Notes: generated by a model from the sequence alone, not told the origin. Counted from the stretch's first letter, positions 8,445-14,978 are shown. The stretch: DNA of 64,000 bases from an uncultured Faecalibacterium sp. (GCA_937880095.1 CALFLK010000012.1:112346-176345), one strand, 5' to 3'. Made by a program: numbers and translations.

Positions 8445-10079
8445 TTACCAAGGTCTCTGAAAAACTTCTATTTTACTGCTTGTGAGACTTTGAGCGTATT
8501 CTGCCAGCATTGCCATACCGTCGGGAACATCGTCATGTTTGTTTTTTCCGGCAACGGTGTAGGAACAAAGCATTTCCATCATTTTTCCGTAATCAGACTT
8601 TTTCTTGTAAAGCGAAGCGTCTTTGAACAGGCAATGTTCTTTGACCCAAGCACTATTGACAATGATTTTGGTTTCTTTGTTGGCGGTAGTGAACTTGGTA
8701 GTAATATGAGTAATACCGCCTTTTTTCTTAACTTCCTCCTGTATCTTTTCGGCAACTCTACGCCCGGCAGAGTTACTTTCAAAACGACACATTTTAACCT
8801 TGTCTCTCAAAAGAATTTCTACAAGCCTTGCGTCAACGATGTTCGGTAGACCATTATCACACACGCAATCGTCAATGTAATAATCTTGACCGAAAACATA
8901 CGCAACAGGGAGGAAAGCGTAGTCAGCACCTTTGTCTTTCGTATCACAAATTCCGATAATACCGTCCGGCTCGTCTCCGGGAAGCTCAAAATAGCGGCGA
9001 AGCTCGTCCTCTGCATAAACAAGACCCTCACGCTCAATCGGTTCATTCATGTACAAAGCTCGCCAGCTCACATCGTCCATGATGTTTCGTTGCTCATGGT
9101 AAAACCTTGTAGAGAATCCGACACCGTAAGCGTAATCGAAATTCGATTCATCGTTTTCGTCAAGTGCCGGAACAACGATAAATTTCGCTCGGTCACTATT
9201 GGCGTATTCTCGCTCAAGTCTACCGATTACATCGTGAACCGACCAGCGAGTAGCGATATGAAGTTCCTTACAATGGTCTCCGATTTTACGCTGTCTCAAG
9301 TCAGTAGTGTAGGTTTCCCACAACTTATCAAGTCGTTCCTTAGACAAAGCCACTTCAATACCCGATACTAAATCGTCACAGTAAAGTAGGGTTGCCGCAC
9401 GATACAAACCAGCATTACCAGTACCGATAGAAGTAAATTCCAAGGTCTCAAAACGCTGTCTCTTGTCAATATCAATTCGACAATCCTTGGCGTTTGTATT
9501 TGCCACTTTGAGTGCCGGAAATACATCGTGCCACAGATAATCTCCGTCCTTTGCTAAGATTCTCAAACACTCGTCATAAACACCTCGAATGAAAGCGTTG
9601 GAGTGAGAGCCTGTAAGCATTGGCTCATTCGGTAGTCTGCCAGCAAGCCATGTCAGATAAAAAATTGCAAGGGTGGTTTTACCGCTACCGGGAGGGAGAG
9701 AGACCGCCAACAAGTCCAGCTTATCGTCAGCGAGTTCCTGTAGTGCGTCTACAACCTGTTTCAACACCTTTCTACGAGGTGGATAAAATTTCTTATCGGG
9801 TTCTCTGTTCCATTCCACATATAACAAGTAGGAATCGAAATCATGTGGAGCGGCGGCAAGTAATACTCGCTTATGCAAATCAAAAAACTTATACATTTCT
9901 TTTGCGTCTGATAGAGAGGGGACAATTCTCTCTAAATCCTCAGACAGCAATTTCAAATATTTCACACCGAGCGAAACATCTGTTTTCATAGCTTCTTTAC
10001 ACATATAATGCAAATCCTCACAGGGTCTAAATTGCCCGGTCTTTGCTTGTGCATGAATCTGTTTCAATAACTGTTCCAT
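8445..10079 (-). CDS. terL: Terminase large subunit
   Basis: 544 residues from the ATG at 10079, which has AGGAGGT at the right distance; a TTG further upstream (10097) is less likely. Walker A is LPPGSGKTT at about residues 128-136, Walker B LLYCDDL at about 232-237, and the RNase-H-like nuclease begins with ICDTKDKGADYAF (D near 385). It is the ATP-driven motor and nuclease that cuts and packages DNA through the portal. It sits just upstream of the portal gene, but nearly 5 kb away from the putative small subunit. Confidence 0.95.
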   Translation of the reverse strand: MEQLLKQIHAQAKTGQFRPCEDLHYMCKEAMKTDVSLGVKYLKLLSEDLERIVPSLSDAKEMYKFFDLHKRVLLAAAPHDFDSYLLYVEWNREPDKKFYPPRRKVLKQVVDALQELADDKLDLLAVSLPPGSGKTTLAIFYLTWLAGRLPNEPMLTGSHSNAFIRGVYDECLRILAKDGDYLWHDVFPALKVANTNAKDCRIDIDKRQRFETLEFTSIGTGNAGLYRAATLLYCDDLVSGIEVALSKERLDKLWETYTTDLRQRKIGDHCKELHIATRWSVHDVIGRLEREYANSDRAKFIVVPALDENDESNFDYAYGVGFSTRFYHEQRNIMDDVSWRALYMNEPIEREGLVYAEDELRRYFELPGDEPDGIIGICDTKDKGADYAFLPVAYVFGQDYYIDDCVCDNGLPNIVDARLVEILLRDKVKMCRFESNSAGRRVAEKIQEEVKKKGGITHITTKFTTANKETKIIVNSAWVKEHCLFKDASLYKKKSDYGKMMEMLCSYTVAGKNKHDDVPDGMAMLAEYAQSLTSSKIEVFQRPW

Positions 10080-10100
10080 AATACCTCCTGTAAACAAAGA

Positions 10101-10150
10101 AAAGGTGCGTTACCGTTCTGAGATTTAACTCATTGCGATAACGCACCTTT
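10101..10150 (-). terminator. Structured hairpin 5' of terL (terminator-like element 2)
   Basis: A 12-bp stem pairs 10101-10112 with 10139-10150 (AAAGGTGCGTTA arm). An inner TGAG/CTCA stem encloses an ATTTAA loop. On the minus strand the stem is followed by TTTTCTTTG. It lies 12 nt after the stop of the membrane-protein gene and 22 nt before the terL start. It shares GGTGC, AT-GCA, GAG, TTAA, CTC, GAAC and GT blocks at the same spacing with element 1 (8274-8323). Confidence 0.7.
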
Positions 10151-10162
10151 CAAATTTCAAAT

Positions 10163-10738
10163 TTATTCTGTTTGATAAAAGACATTTCCGTGTCCGTCTC
10201 TAACACTTACAACTATATCGTTTTGTTCATAAATATACCATATATGTTCCATGTCCATATAAGCTGAATATCTTTTACCATTAGCCCAATCTTCAATCTG
10301 CTCCCAGTCATACACATGGGATAAATCGTAATGAAATACACCGACTTTACTTTTATCTGTTAGCTCCATTCCCTCAAGGACTGTTTTGAGACTTTCTGCA
10401 AATTCAACAGATGTATCATTTTTTTCAGCGAATTTTTCAATGTCTGTTTTTTCCTTGGGTTTTTTGTTTTCTTCGGTCGTTGGTTTCGACGTTTCAGAAG
10501 TTACTTTGGATTCTTCTGTTTGTTTTTCGACCGTTTCGATTTCTTCTTTAGGTTTATCTATTGAAGTAGGAGTGATGATAATACATATTATTAGAACTAA
10601 CAGAAATCCAAGAGTAGATAATCCAAATATCTTTCTGTTGTGTTTTTTCCGAATAGTCTGAATAATGAAAACTATAAATGTTATCAATATTCCTATCATG
10701 CTTATAATTTCAATCAAACCAAGTAAAAGCATATCCAT
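10163..10738 (-). CDS. Membrane-anchored protein of unknown function upstream of terL
   Basis: 191 residues: two hydrophobic segments (about 5-28 and 41-60), a K/E/T-rich linker (about 62-105), then a soluble domain (FAESLKTVLEGMEL ... WYIYEQNDIVVSVRDGHGNVFYQ). I do not recognise the family. It is the last gene before terL and follows an HTH gene by 5 nt, so it probably belongs to the HTH/resolvase transcription unit. Such cargo genes next to packaging genes often alter the lysogen surface or exclude other phages; that is only a suggestion. The start has AGGAGG. Confidence 0.7.
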   Translation of the reverse strand: MDMLLLGLIEIISMIGILITFIVFIIQTIRKKHNRKIFGLSTLGFLLVLIICIIITPTSIDKPKEEIETVEKQTEESKVTSETSKPTTEENKKPKEKTDIEKFAEKNDTSVEFAESLKTVLEGMELTDKSKVGVFHYDLSHVYDWEQIEDWANGKRYSAYMDMEHIWYIYEQNDIVVSVRDGHGNVFYQTE

Positions 10739-10743
10739 ATTTC

Positions 10744-10959
10744 TTAATCCTCCTTTTTAGGAACATAAGTAAGCTGAATATCATAACCCAATTCCTCTAA
10801 CATTGCCACGAATGTTTTGTTTACAAGACCGTCCTTTTTTTTCAATATGCGATTTACATATTGACCTGTCGTTCCGATTTTTTCTCCAAGTTGTGCTTGG
10901 GTTACGTTAGCTCCAAGACATTTAACCTTTACATCGAGTTCAATATTGTTTATTACCAT
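10744..10959 (-). CDS. Small XRE-type helix-turn-helix protein (HTH-1)
   Basis: 71 residues. The HTH core is TQAQLGEKIGTTGQYVNRILKKK (about residues 20-42), followed by a short conserved tail FVAMLEELGYDIQLTYVP. Two other small HTH proteins of this cassette (11586-11810 and 12128-12436) share the same layout and a similar M-x-E/Q-x-hydrophobic-G/D-Y/F tail. It probably represses a promoter of the cassette. A 32-bp dyad lies directly upstream (10978-11009). Confidence 0.8.
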   Translation of the reverse strand: MVINNIELDVKVKCLGANVTQAQLGEKIGTTGQYVNRILKKKDGLVNKTFVAMLEELGYDIQLTYVPKKED

Positions 10960-10977
10960 AATAATATCCTCCTTTTT

Positions 10978-11009
10978 GTTGTATTATAACACAAAATAGA
11001 TTATACAAC
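10978..11009 (-). promoter_or_regulatory. Dyad/promoter region upstream of HTH-1
   Basis: GTTGTAT (10978-10984) and ATACAAC (11003-11009) form the ends of a 32-bp imperfect dyad between the resolvase stop and the ribosome site of the HTH-1 gene. On the minus strand it contains TTATAAT, a good -10, with TTGTAT 14 bp upstream. It is a likely autoregulatory operator. Confidence 0.45.
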
Positions 11010-11570
11010 AATCATTTTATACCATTTGCTTCGACTTATACCTAATTCCTCACAGCATTGCTTGACTGTCATAACACCGTCTTTTTGTAATTTTTGGTAT
11101 TTCTCCAATTTTTCGAGAGGTATTACAATTTTAGGTCTACCGTCTACACGAATACCTTTACTTCGTGCGATTTCTTTTCCCTCTGTTGTTCGCTGAACAA
11201 TCATATCTCTTTCAAATTCCGCAAAACCAAGCATTACGGTACGAATGAGTTTCCCGGTAGGAGAGTTATCCATTATTCCTAAATTGAGAATATGAACCGT
11301 AACACCACTGTCAATCAATGATTCTATTAGCTCAATGCCCTGTGAAGCACTTCGGGCAAATCGGTCTAATTTTGTAACAATCAATTTATCGCCTGTCGTA
11401 AGAACAGATTTTAATTTATCAAATTCCGGGCGTTCAGTTTTAGTTCCTGTAAAAGAATCACAGAAGATTTTTTCTGCCCCGGCTTCTTTAAGAGAGTTGG
11501 TCTGAGATTCAAGGCTGTTTCCGTCTCTAGCTTGACCTTTTGTCGAAACACGAGCATATCCATAAATCAT
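11001..11570 (-). CDS. Small serine recombinase (resolvase/invertase family)
   Basis: 189 residues and complete. The catalytic serine is S9 in YGYARVS. KLDRFARSA (around residues 69-77) and GFAEFERDMIVQRT (around 115-128) are the conserved catalytic and E-helix segments. A C-terminal HTH follows (VKQCCEELGISRSKWYK). The length fits DNA invertases and resolvases, not phage integrases. Possible roles are inversion of a tail-fibre or promoter segment, or movement of the surrounding cassette; no flanking inverted crossover sites were identified with certainty. It shares a transcription unit with three HTH genes. Confidence 0.9.
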   Translation of the reverse strand: MIYGYARVSTKGQARDGNSLESQTNSLKEAGAEKIFCDSFTGTKTERPEFDKLKSVLTTGDKLIVTKLDRFARSASQGIELIESLIDSGVTVHILNLGIMDNSPTGKLIRTVMLGFAEFERDMIVQRTTEGKEIARSKGIRVDGRPKIVIPLEKLEKYQKLQKDGVMTVKQCCEELGISRSKWYKMIVV

Positions 11571-11585
11571 AACAATACCTCCTCG

Positions 11586-11810
11586 TTAATCATAGTCAAG
11601 CACATATTCCTCAGAACTTTCAGTGCTTTGTGCAATCAACTGGAATCCCATTACTTCAAGCATTCTCACAAAAGTACCGACTTTCAAATCATTCCTATGA
11701 AGCATTTGATATACATTTTCTTTTGTACCAAAATCTCCGTAGTCAGCAAGGTCATTAAGACTTGTACTTGAATCGTTCATTATTGTTTGAATTATTTCTA
11801 TTGCTGTCAT
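11586..11810 (-). CDS. Small helix-turn-helix protein (HTH-2)
   Basis: 74 residues, MTAIEIIQTIMNDSSTSLNDLADYGDFGTKENVYQML; an XRE-like HTH with an atypical turn (ADYGDFGTKENVYQ) and the same tail design as HTH-1 and HTH-3 (FVRMLEVMGFQLIAQ). A strong AGGAGG precedes it. It is 15 nt upstream of the resolvase gene, so the two are probably co-translated. A copy of the CGTTAAGTATTTGAT motif lies just upstream (11824-11845). Confidence 0.7.
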   Translation of the reverse strand: MTAIEIIQTIMNDSSTSLNDLADYGDFGTKENVYQMLHRNDLKVGTFVRMLEVMGFQLIAQSTESSEEYVLDYD

Positions 11811-11823
11811 TTCTACACCTCCT

Positions 11824-11845
11824 CGTTAAGTATTTGATATTTTTT
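11824..11845. repeat. CGTTAAGTRTTTGAT-type repeat, copy 1
   Basis: CGTTAAGTATTTGATATTTT lies just upstream of the HTH-2 gene. Related copies are at 11895-11915 (inside the 3' end of the 79-residue gene), 14684-14700, and in reverse orientation at 14647-14654 (half) and 14753-14773. The copies at 14646-14656 and 14682-14692 form an 11-bp perfect inverted pair. Probably sites for a cassette regulator; inference. Confidence 0.5.
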
Positions 11846-11871
11846 ACCTAAACCTCGTTTATATAAACAAT

Positions 11872-12111
11872 CTATATAGCCAGTTTGTTACAACCGTTAA
11901 GTGTTTGATGTTTTTCAGCAAGGTCTCTAAGTTCTTGCATAATGAAATCATCAAAATGTTTGAATCCTTTTACAGTTTTGAAATGCCCTTTGTATTTCGG
12001 ATTGTACCAGTCAAATCTTACAACTTCTTTCCCTATAATTGGATTTTCCCAAAAATCAACTTCGGAATATCTCAAATTTCTTTCTTCTAAAATTTTATCA
12101 ATATTTTTCAT
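11872..12111 (-). CDS. Hypothetical protein, 79 residues
   Basis: Starts at the ATG at 12111 (MKNIDKILEERNLRYSEVDFWENP), which has AGGAG at good spacing; the longer frame from 12144 would overlap the HTH-3 gene. Predicted soluble, charged and helical, without a recognised domain. It sits between HTH-3 and HTH-2 in the same direction and is part of the same unit. Confidence 0.6.
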   Translation of the reverse strand: MKNIDKILEERNLRYSEVDFWENPIIGKEVVRFDWYNPKYKGHFKTVKGFKHFDDFIMQELRDLAEKHQTLNGCNKLAI

Positions 12112-12127
12112 AATAATTCTCCTCAAT

Positions 12128-12436
12128 TTAGTTTGATTCTTCATCGGATAGGAGAGCGTCTAAATCCATTTCTGAGGATTTATTGGCTTCTCCGATTATA
12201 TAACCCTCTTTAGGAACTCGAGCCGAGGAGGGTATAACTACCACTTTATAATCCATTACTTGTACCATTTCTGATAAGAGAGATACAGGTATGTCTTTCC
12301 TTGGCTTACCTTTTCTTGGTTGAGTGTCAATTCTGTCCCAAAGTGCCGCTGGTGTAATACCCAACCTATTCGCTAATGTTGCGTTTGTGATATTCAACTT
12401 TGACATGATGTCTTTTATTATTTCTCGTCCGTTCAT
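12128..12436 (-). CDS. XRE-type helix-turn-helix regulator (HTH-3), first gene of the HTH/resolvase unit
   Basis: 102 residues. The HTH is ITNATLANRLGITPAALWDRI (about 16-36). A P-rich loop and a SLLSEMVQVMDYKVVVIP segment follow, then an acidic end MDLDALLSDEESN. It is preceded by AAGGAGGTG and a perfect TTGACA-17-TATAAT promoter (12489-12461) overlapped by tandem AAGTGTTTTCTTGTC repeats. It is the best candidate for the protein that binds the TCAAG-type operators here and upstream of the 14489 operon. Confidence 0.8.
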   Translation of the reverse strand: MNGREIIKDIMSKLNITNATLANRLGITPAALWDRIDTQPRKGKPRKDIPVSLLSEMVQVMDYKVVVIPSSARVPKEGYIIGEANKSSEMDLDALLSDEESN

Positions 12437-12460
12437 AATCGAACACCTCCTTATGCTTAG

Positions 12461-12512
12461 ATTATAATAATAAAGTGTTTTCTTGTCAAGTGTTTTCTTG
12501 TCAAGTATTCTC
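12461..12512 (-). promoter_or_regulatory. Promoter of the HTH/resolvase unit with tandem 15-bp operator repeats
   Basis: The -35 TTGACA is the complement of 12484-12489, followed by a 17-bp spacer and the -10 TATAAT, complement of 12461-12466. The repeat AAGTGTTTTCTTGTC occurs twice in tandem (12473-12487 and 12488-12502) with a degenerate third copy, so the -35 lies within the repeat array. Binding there should block RNA polymerase. Confidence 0.8.
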
Positions 12513-12650
12513 TTTTTATAATTTTGGGGAATTTAAGCCACTCCCTCCCCCGGTTTCGGCTGGCGTATATCCCCCACCGGGGGAACACGCCGCAAGCTAA
12601 CACAACAACCCAACCAGCAGAACAAAAAAAAAAAAACCTTTTCAAGGGTA

Positions 12651-12679
12651 TAAAACAAGCCCGGTTATATAACCGGGCT
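12651..12679 (-). terminator. Intrinsic terminator closing the six-gene operon
   Basis: AGCCCGGTT (12658-12666) pairs with AACCGGGCT (12671-12679); on the minus strand TTGTTTTAT follows. It lies 5 nt after the stop of the 22-residue peptide gene. From here to 12437 there is no gene I can support: GC-rich stretch, a run of 14 A and the promoter above. Confidence 0.8.
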
Positions 12680-12683
12680 ATAA

Positions 12684-12752
12684 TTACAATCTTTTCAATA
12701 AATTCGCTAATATGAACAACGGGGCAAACAATATGCCTAAAACTATTAACAT
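12684..12752 (-). CDS. 22-residue single-span membrane peptide
   Basis: Frame MLIVLGILFAPLFILANLLKRL with ATG at 12752 and TAA at 12684-12686. AGGAGGT, encoded inside the end of the preceding gene, lies 9-10 nt upstream. The whole peptide is one hydrophobic helix with a K-R end, the form of small phage or toxin-like membrane peptides. It is the last gene before the terminator. It is too short for routine gene callers. Whether it is made is not shown by the sequence alone. Confidence 0.5.
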   Translation of the reverse strand: MLIVLGILFAPLFILANLLKRL

Positions 12753-12914
12753 TTACTTTTCTACCTCCTCATTATGCAAAAATACAATATAATTAAAAAC
12801 TTGTGTAAATTCATCGGCGGACAATTCCGCTAATATTTTTAACAACGCTGGGGTTAATTGTTCAAATTGTTTTTGAGCTTTTGTTTTTGGTATTGTAAAT
12901 TTTAATTCATTCAT
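12753..12914 (-). CDS. Small hypothetical protein, 53 residues
   Basis: Frame MNELKFTIPKTKAQKQFEQL ... ending NEEVEK. The ATG at 12914 overlaps the TGA of the preceding gene (ATGA), which indicates translational coupling. A regular amphipathic helix pattern (LTPALLKILAELSADEFTQVFNYIVFL) follows. No recognised family. Its last codons hold the ribosome site for the 22-residue peptide. Confidence 0.6.
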   Translation of the reverse strand: MNELKFTIPKTKAQKQFEQLTPALLKILAELSADEFTQVFNYIVFLHNEEVEK

Positions 12915-13216
12915 GCTACAACCTCCACAATTTTAATAACTTGATTTTTCAATGCTTTTCTTATATCTGTTTTATTCAATGCGTACATTTCAATAATACC
13001 GTTGTATTTCGTTTTTACCCAAAAGCAACGCATATATTCAGCATAGGGAACACACCAGCCGGAACACTTAAAAACCGGGTTTGTTGTGGCAATATGTAAG
13101 GCTTTTAACTTGCTTTTGTCTCCATTATCCCACGCAACCAACGCCGCCGGAATTTTACAAGATAAAACACTTTCAAACGGTGGAACGTCCCACGAAACAA
13201 ATTTATAATGATACAT
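12911..13216 (-). CDS. Hypothetical protein, 101 residues
   Basis: MYHYKFVSWDVPPFESVL... with many aromatic residues and three cysteines (CSGWCVPYAEYMRCFW region, about 50-65). It is not recognised. It is in the operon starting at 14489, 12 nt downstream of the 13229-13492 gene, with its stop overlapping the next start. The repeated W/Y/C composition suggests a compact alpha/beta domain of mobile-element type; function unknown. Confidence 0.6.
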   Translation of the reverse strand: MYHYKFVSWDVPPFESVLSCKIPAALVAWDNGDKSKLKALHIATTNPVFKCSGWCVPYAEYMRCFWVKTKYNGIIEMYALNKTDIRKALKNQVIKIVEVVA

Positions 13217-13228
13217 AATACAACCCCC

Positions 13229-13492
13229 TTAAACAACTGTAAAACGCTTGTAGCTTGTTTCTTTGCTGTATTGCTGGAATACTTCCGGCAATTCTTTTTT
13301 AATTGCGGAACTGTCAAGGCGTGAGCTTGTGACCGTCTTAAAAGTAGCTTTTGCCGCTCCCTCTGTCATTGTTTCAGCGTCCCCCATAATAAGCAATATA
13401 TCGGCTTTTATACTGTCGTTCATTGCTTCCAACTCCTCAATTAAACGCTTGTTTTCTCTGTATTCATTGCATAGCTTTTCAAATCTTTTCAT
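13229..13492 (-). CDS. Small protein with a YqaJ-C-terminal-like module
   Basis: 87 residues. The first 35 are a charged helix (MKRFEKLCNEYRENKRLIEELEAM). The rest reads ATFKTVTSSRLDSSAIKKELPEVFQQYSKETSYKRFTV in two overlapping stretches, strikingly like the last ~45 residues of the YqaJ nuclease at 26352-27386 (S-R-x-x-x-x-D-x-x-x-L-K ... Y-x-K-x-S-x-x-Y-R-x-T-V). Here the module stands without the nuclease domain, so it may mediate a protein contact shared by both. Overlaps the preceding stop by 1 nt or less. Confidence 0.65.
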   Translation of the reverse strand: MKRFEKLCNEYRENKRLIEELEAMNDSIKADILLIMGDAETMTEGAAKATFKTVTSSRLDSSAIKKELPEVFQQYSKETSYKRFTVV

Positions 13493-13493
13493 T

Positions 13494-14207
13494 TTATAAC
13501 GCCCCCGTTTCTAATAATTTATAAATAATTTTTTCATCTTCTGCCGGAATCGGGAAATATACCCAGCTTGTACCGTATTTATAACCGCATACCGGGCAAG
13601 CCTTAGAAAGTAACCCGTCGGGGTGTTCGCTTTCTTTTAACCAGCCTAAAGCCTTTGTTTCAGTATGTCCACCGTCCCCAGCATAAAGCGGCTTTTTCGG
13701 TTCGTAATATTTCGCCAATTCTTCCGGCGGTGTTTCTGTCCATGTTGTAAGAGAATAAGACAACCCAGCAAAAAAGGCTTGTTCTGTCGTTGGTGTGAAT
13801 GTTTCCCCGGCTGTAAGAGCAGACAAGGCGGCTTTTTTCGCTTTGTCTTGTTCGTTCATGGCTTCCCTTGTCATTCTCCAATGATACAAAGTAACTTTTT
13901 CACTTGCTAATTTATCCCACCCGGCGGCGTGTTGGTGTTCGCATTCCGGGTGCATATCGTTTAAGTGGTACGCTTTCCATAATCTCAATATTTCGGAAAA
14001 AATAGGGCTTTCCATATATGGGGCGATTGTGTCCAAACATTGACCGCCACAAATACAATCAGAGCGGCGAACATTCCACACCATAGCAGAGATAGAAAAA
14101 CTCTTTTTTCCTTTCTCCTCTTTGTATTCCATTTCAACCGTTACCCGGTTTCTTGCTTGCCCTCTGTTTTCAAAATCAATACAACCGAAATCAAAATTTC
14201 TTTTCAT
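13494..14207 (-). CDS. Putative zinc-binding protein of the regulated operon
   Basis: 237 residues. Cysteine clusters lie near residue 50 (SDCICGGQC) and near 200 (ACPVCGYKYGTSW), plus an HPECEHQH stretch, so one or two zinc sites are likely. The sequence style is common in Clostridia mobile elements, but I cannot assign a function. It starts MKRNFDFGCIDFENRGQARN, with AAGGAGGATAAA upstream. Second gene of the operon driven from 14592. Confidence 0.65.
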   Translation of the reverse strand: MKRNFDFGCIDFENRGQARNRVTVEMEYKEEKGKKSFSISAMVWNVRRSDCICGGQCLDTIAPYMESPIFSEILRLWKAYHLNDMHPECEHQHAAGWDKLASEKVTLYHWRMTREAMNEQDKAKKAALSALTAGETFTPTTEQAFFAGLSYSLTTWTETPPEELAKYYEPKKPLYAGDGGHTETKALGWLKESEHPDGLLSKACPVCGYKYGTSWVYFPIPAEDEKIIYKLLETGAL

Positions 14208-14222
14208 GTTCTTTTATCCTCC

Positions 14223-14489
14223 TTATGCGTTTACTTCTAAAGAATCCCACCAGCTTTTACCACCGCCGGAAATATTAAACAATTCTATAAATGCGTTGAT
14301 ATGTCGCATTGTGGTTAAACTGTAACCGTCCCACAATCTTACAAATTCGCCGCTGGGTGTGATTTTGCACACCTCTGTATTATAAGATTGTAAAATTCTT
14401 TCGCCGCTGTCCTTTTCAATAATTCGGGCTTTTCCGTAAAAGCTCTTTACTCTGTCAAACTTTCCCGGGCTTAATTCGTATGTTTTCAT
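14223..14489 (-). CDS. Hypothetical protein, first gene of operator-controlled operon
   Basis: 88 residues (MKTYELSPGKFDRVKSFYGKA...), with a repeated S-Y-x-T/L-x pattern and an RLWDGYSLTTMRHINAFIE segment. A clear ATGGAGGTAACGCA leader precedes it. It lies about 70 nt downstream of a strong promoter with the operator placed between -35 and -10. Not recognised. As the first gene it could be the autoregulator, but no HTH is visible. Confidence 0.6.
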   Translation of the reverse strand: MKTYELSPGKFDRVKSFYGKARIIEKDSGERILQSYNTEVCKITPSGEFVRLWDGYSLTTMRHINAFIELFNISGGGKSWWDSLEVNA

Positions 14490-14540
14490 TGCGTTACCTC
14501 CATATAATAAAATGTTTTTATGTTCTGTTAGCTAACATTA

Positions 14541-14627
14541 TCAAGTATTTTCTTGATGGTTATATTTTATCAAGTGTTTTCTTGATTGTCAAGCGTTTTC
14601 TTGATATTTTTTCAAGAAATTACTTGA
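14541..14627 (-). promoter_or_regulatory. Promoter of the six-gene operon with four TCAAG-N6-CTTGA palindromes
   Basis: The -35 TTGACA is the complement of 14587-14592 and the -10 TAAAAT the complement of 14564-14569, with a 17-bp spacer. Four 16-bp palindromes of the form TCAAG-N6-CTTGA lie at 14541-14556, 14570-14585, 14589-14604 and 14612-14627. One fills the spacer exactly; others cover the -35 and the start region. This is the signature of tight repression by a dimeric HTH protein. Confidence 0.85.
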
Positions 14628-14705
14628 TATTTGCAAGTGTCTATATACTTAACGGTAAAAACACAATGGAAGAGAGATAAAACCGTTAAGTATTTTATAT
14701 ACTAT

Positions 14706-14752
14706 GTGTAAAAGTGGCGTATATATAGGCTCTTATAGGGGAGGTTACACAC
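14706..14752. repeat. Dyad element downstream of terS, related to the one upstream
   Basis: GTGTAA (14706-14711) and TTACAC (14745-14750) bound an imperfect dyad. Its right arm, read on the minus strand, is GTGTAACCTCCCCTATAAG, which matches GTGTAACTTCCTCTATATAG of the 15751-15805 dyad at most positions. The intergenic stretch 14490-14978 otherwise holds the operators above, CGTTAAGT motifs and a GC-rich stem (ACCGCCC ... GGGCGGT, about 14871-14913). I see no convincing gene in it. Confidence 0.5.
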
Positions 14753-14920
14753 AAAAATATCAAACACTTAACGCATATAATAAGAAGAAACACGACCAAC
14801 GCCGCCCCGGAACGCCAAAACGGAAAACCGGGGGCTTTTTCTGCTGATTTTCTGTAAAAATTTGTACAAAAATACCGCCCCAGCACCCGGAAAGAGCCGG
14901 ACGAAAGGGCGGTATAGTTG

Positions 14921-14975
14921 ATAGTCGATAGTCGTTTGACAGTCGAAAGTCGAAAAGCTCTCGAAAAGTCGAAAG
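14921..14975. repeat. AGTCG iteron cluster at the 3' end of terS
   Basis: About six copies of AGTCG(A/T) lie in 55 bp just after the terS stop. The 15-mer AGTCGATAGTCGTTT at 14923-14937 is repeated exactly at 15012-15026 inside the gene. Such iterons near a small-terminase gene could be terminase binding (cosB/pac-like) sites; the role is inferred. Confidence 0.55.
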
Positions 14976-14978
14976 TCA

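Noticed and set aside
12457..12645. 62-codon minus frame upstream of HTH-3.
   Set aside because: It runs across the HTH-3 promoter and operators and begins in a poly-A/T run; better explained as regulatory sequence.
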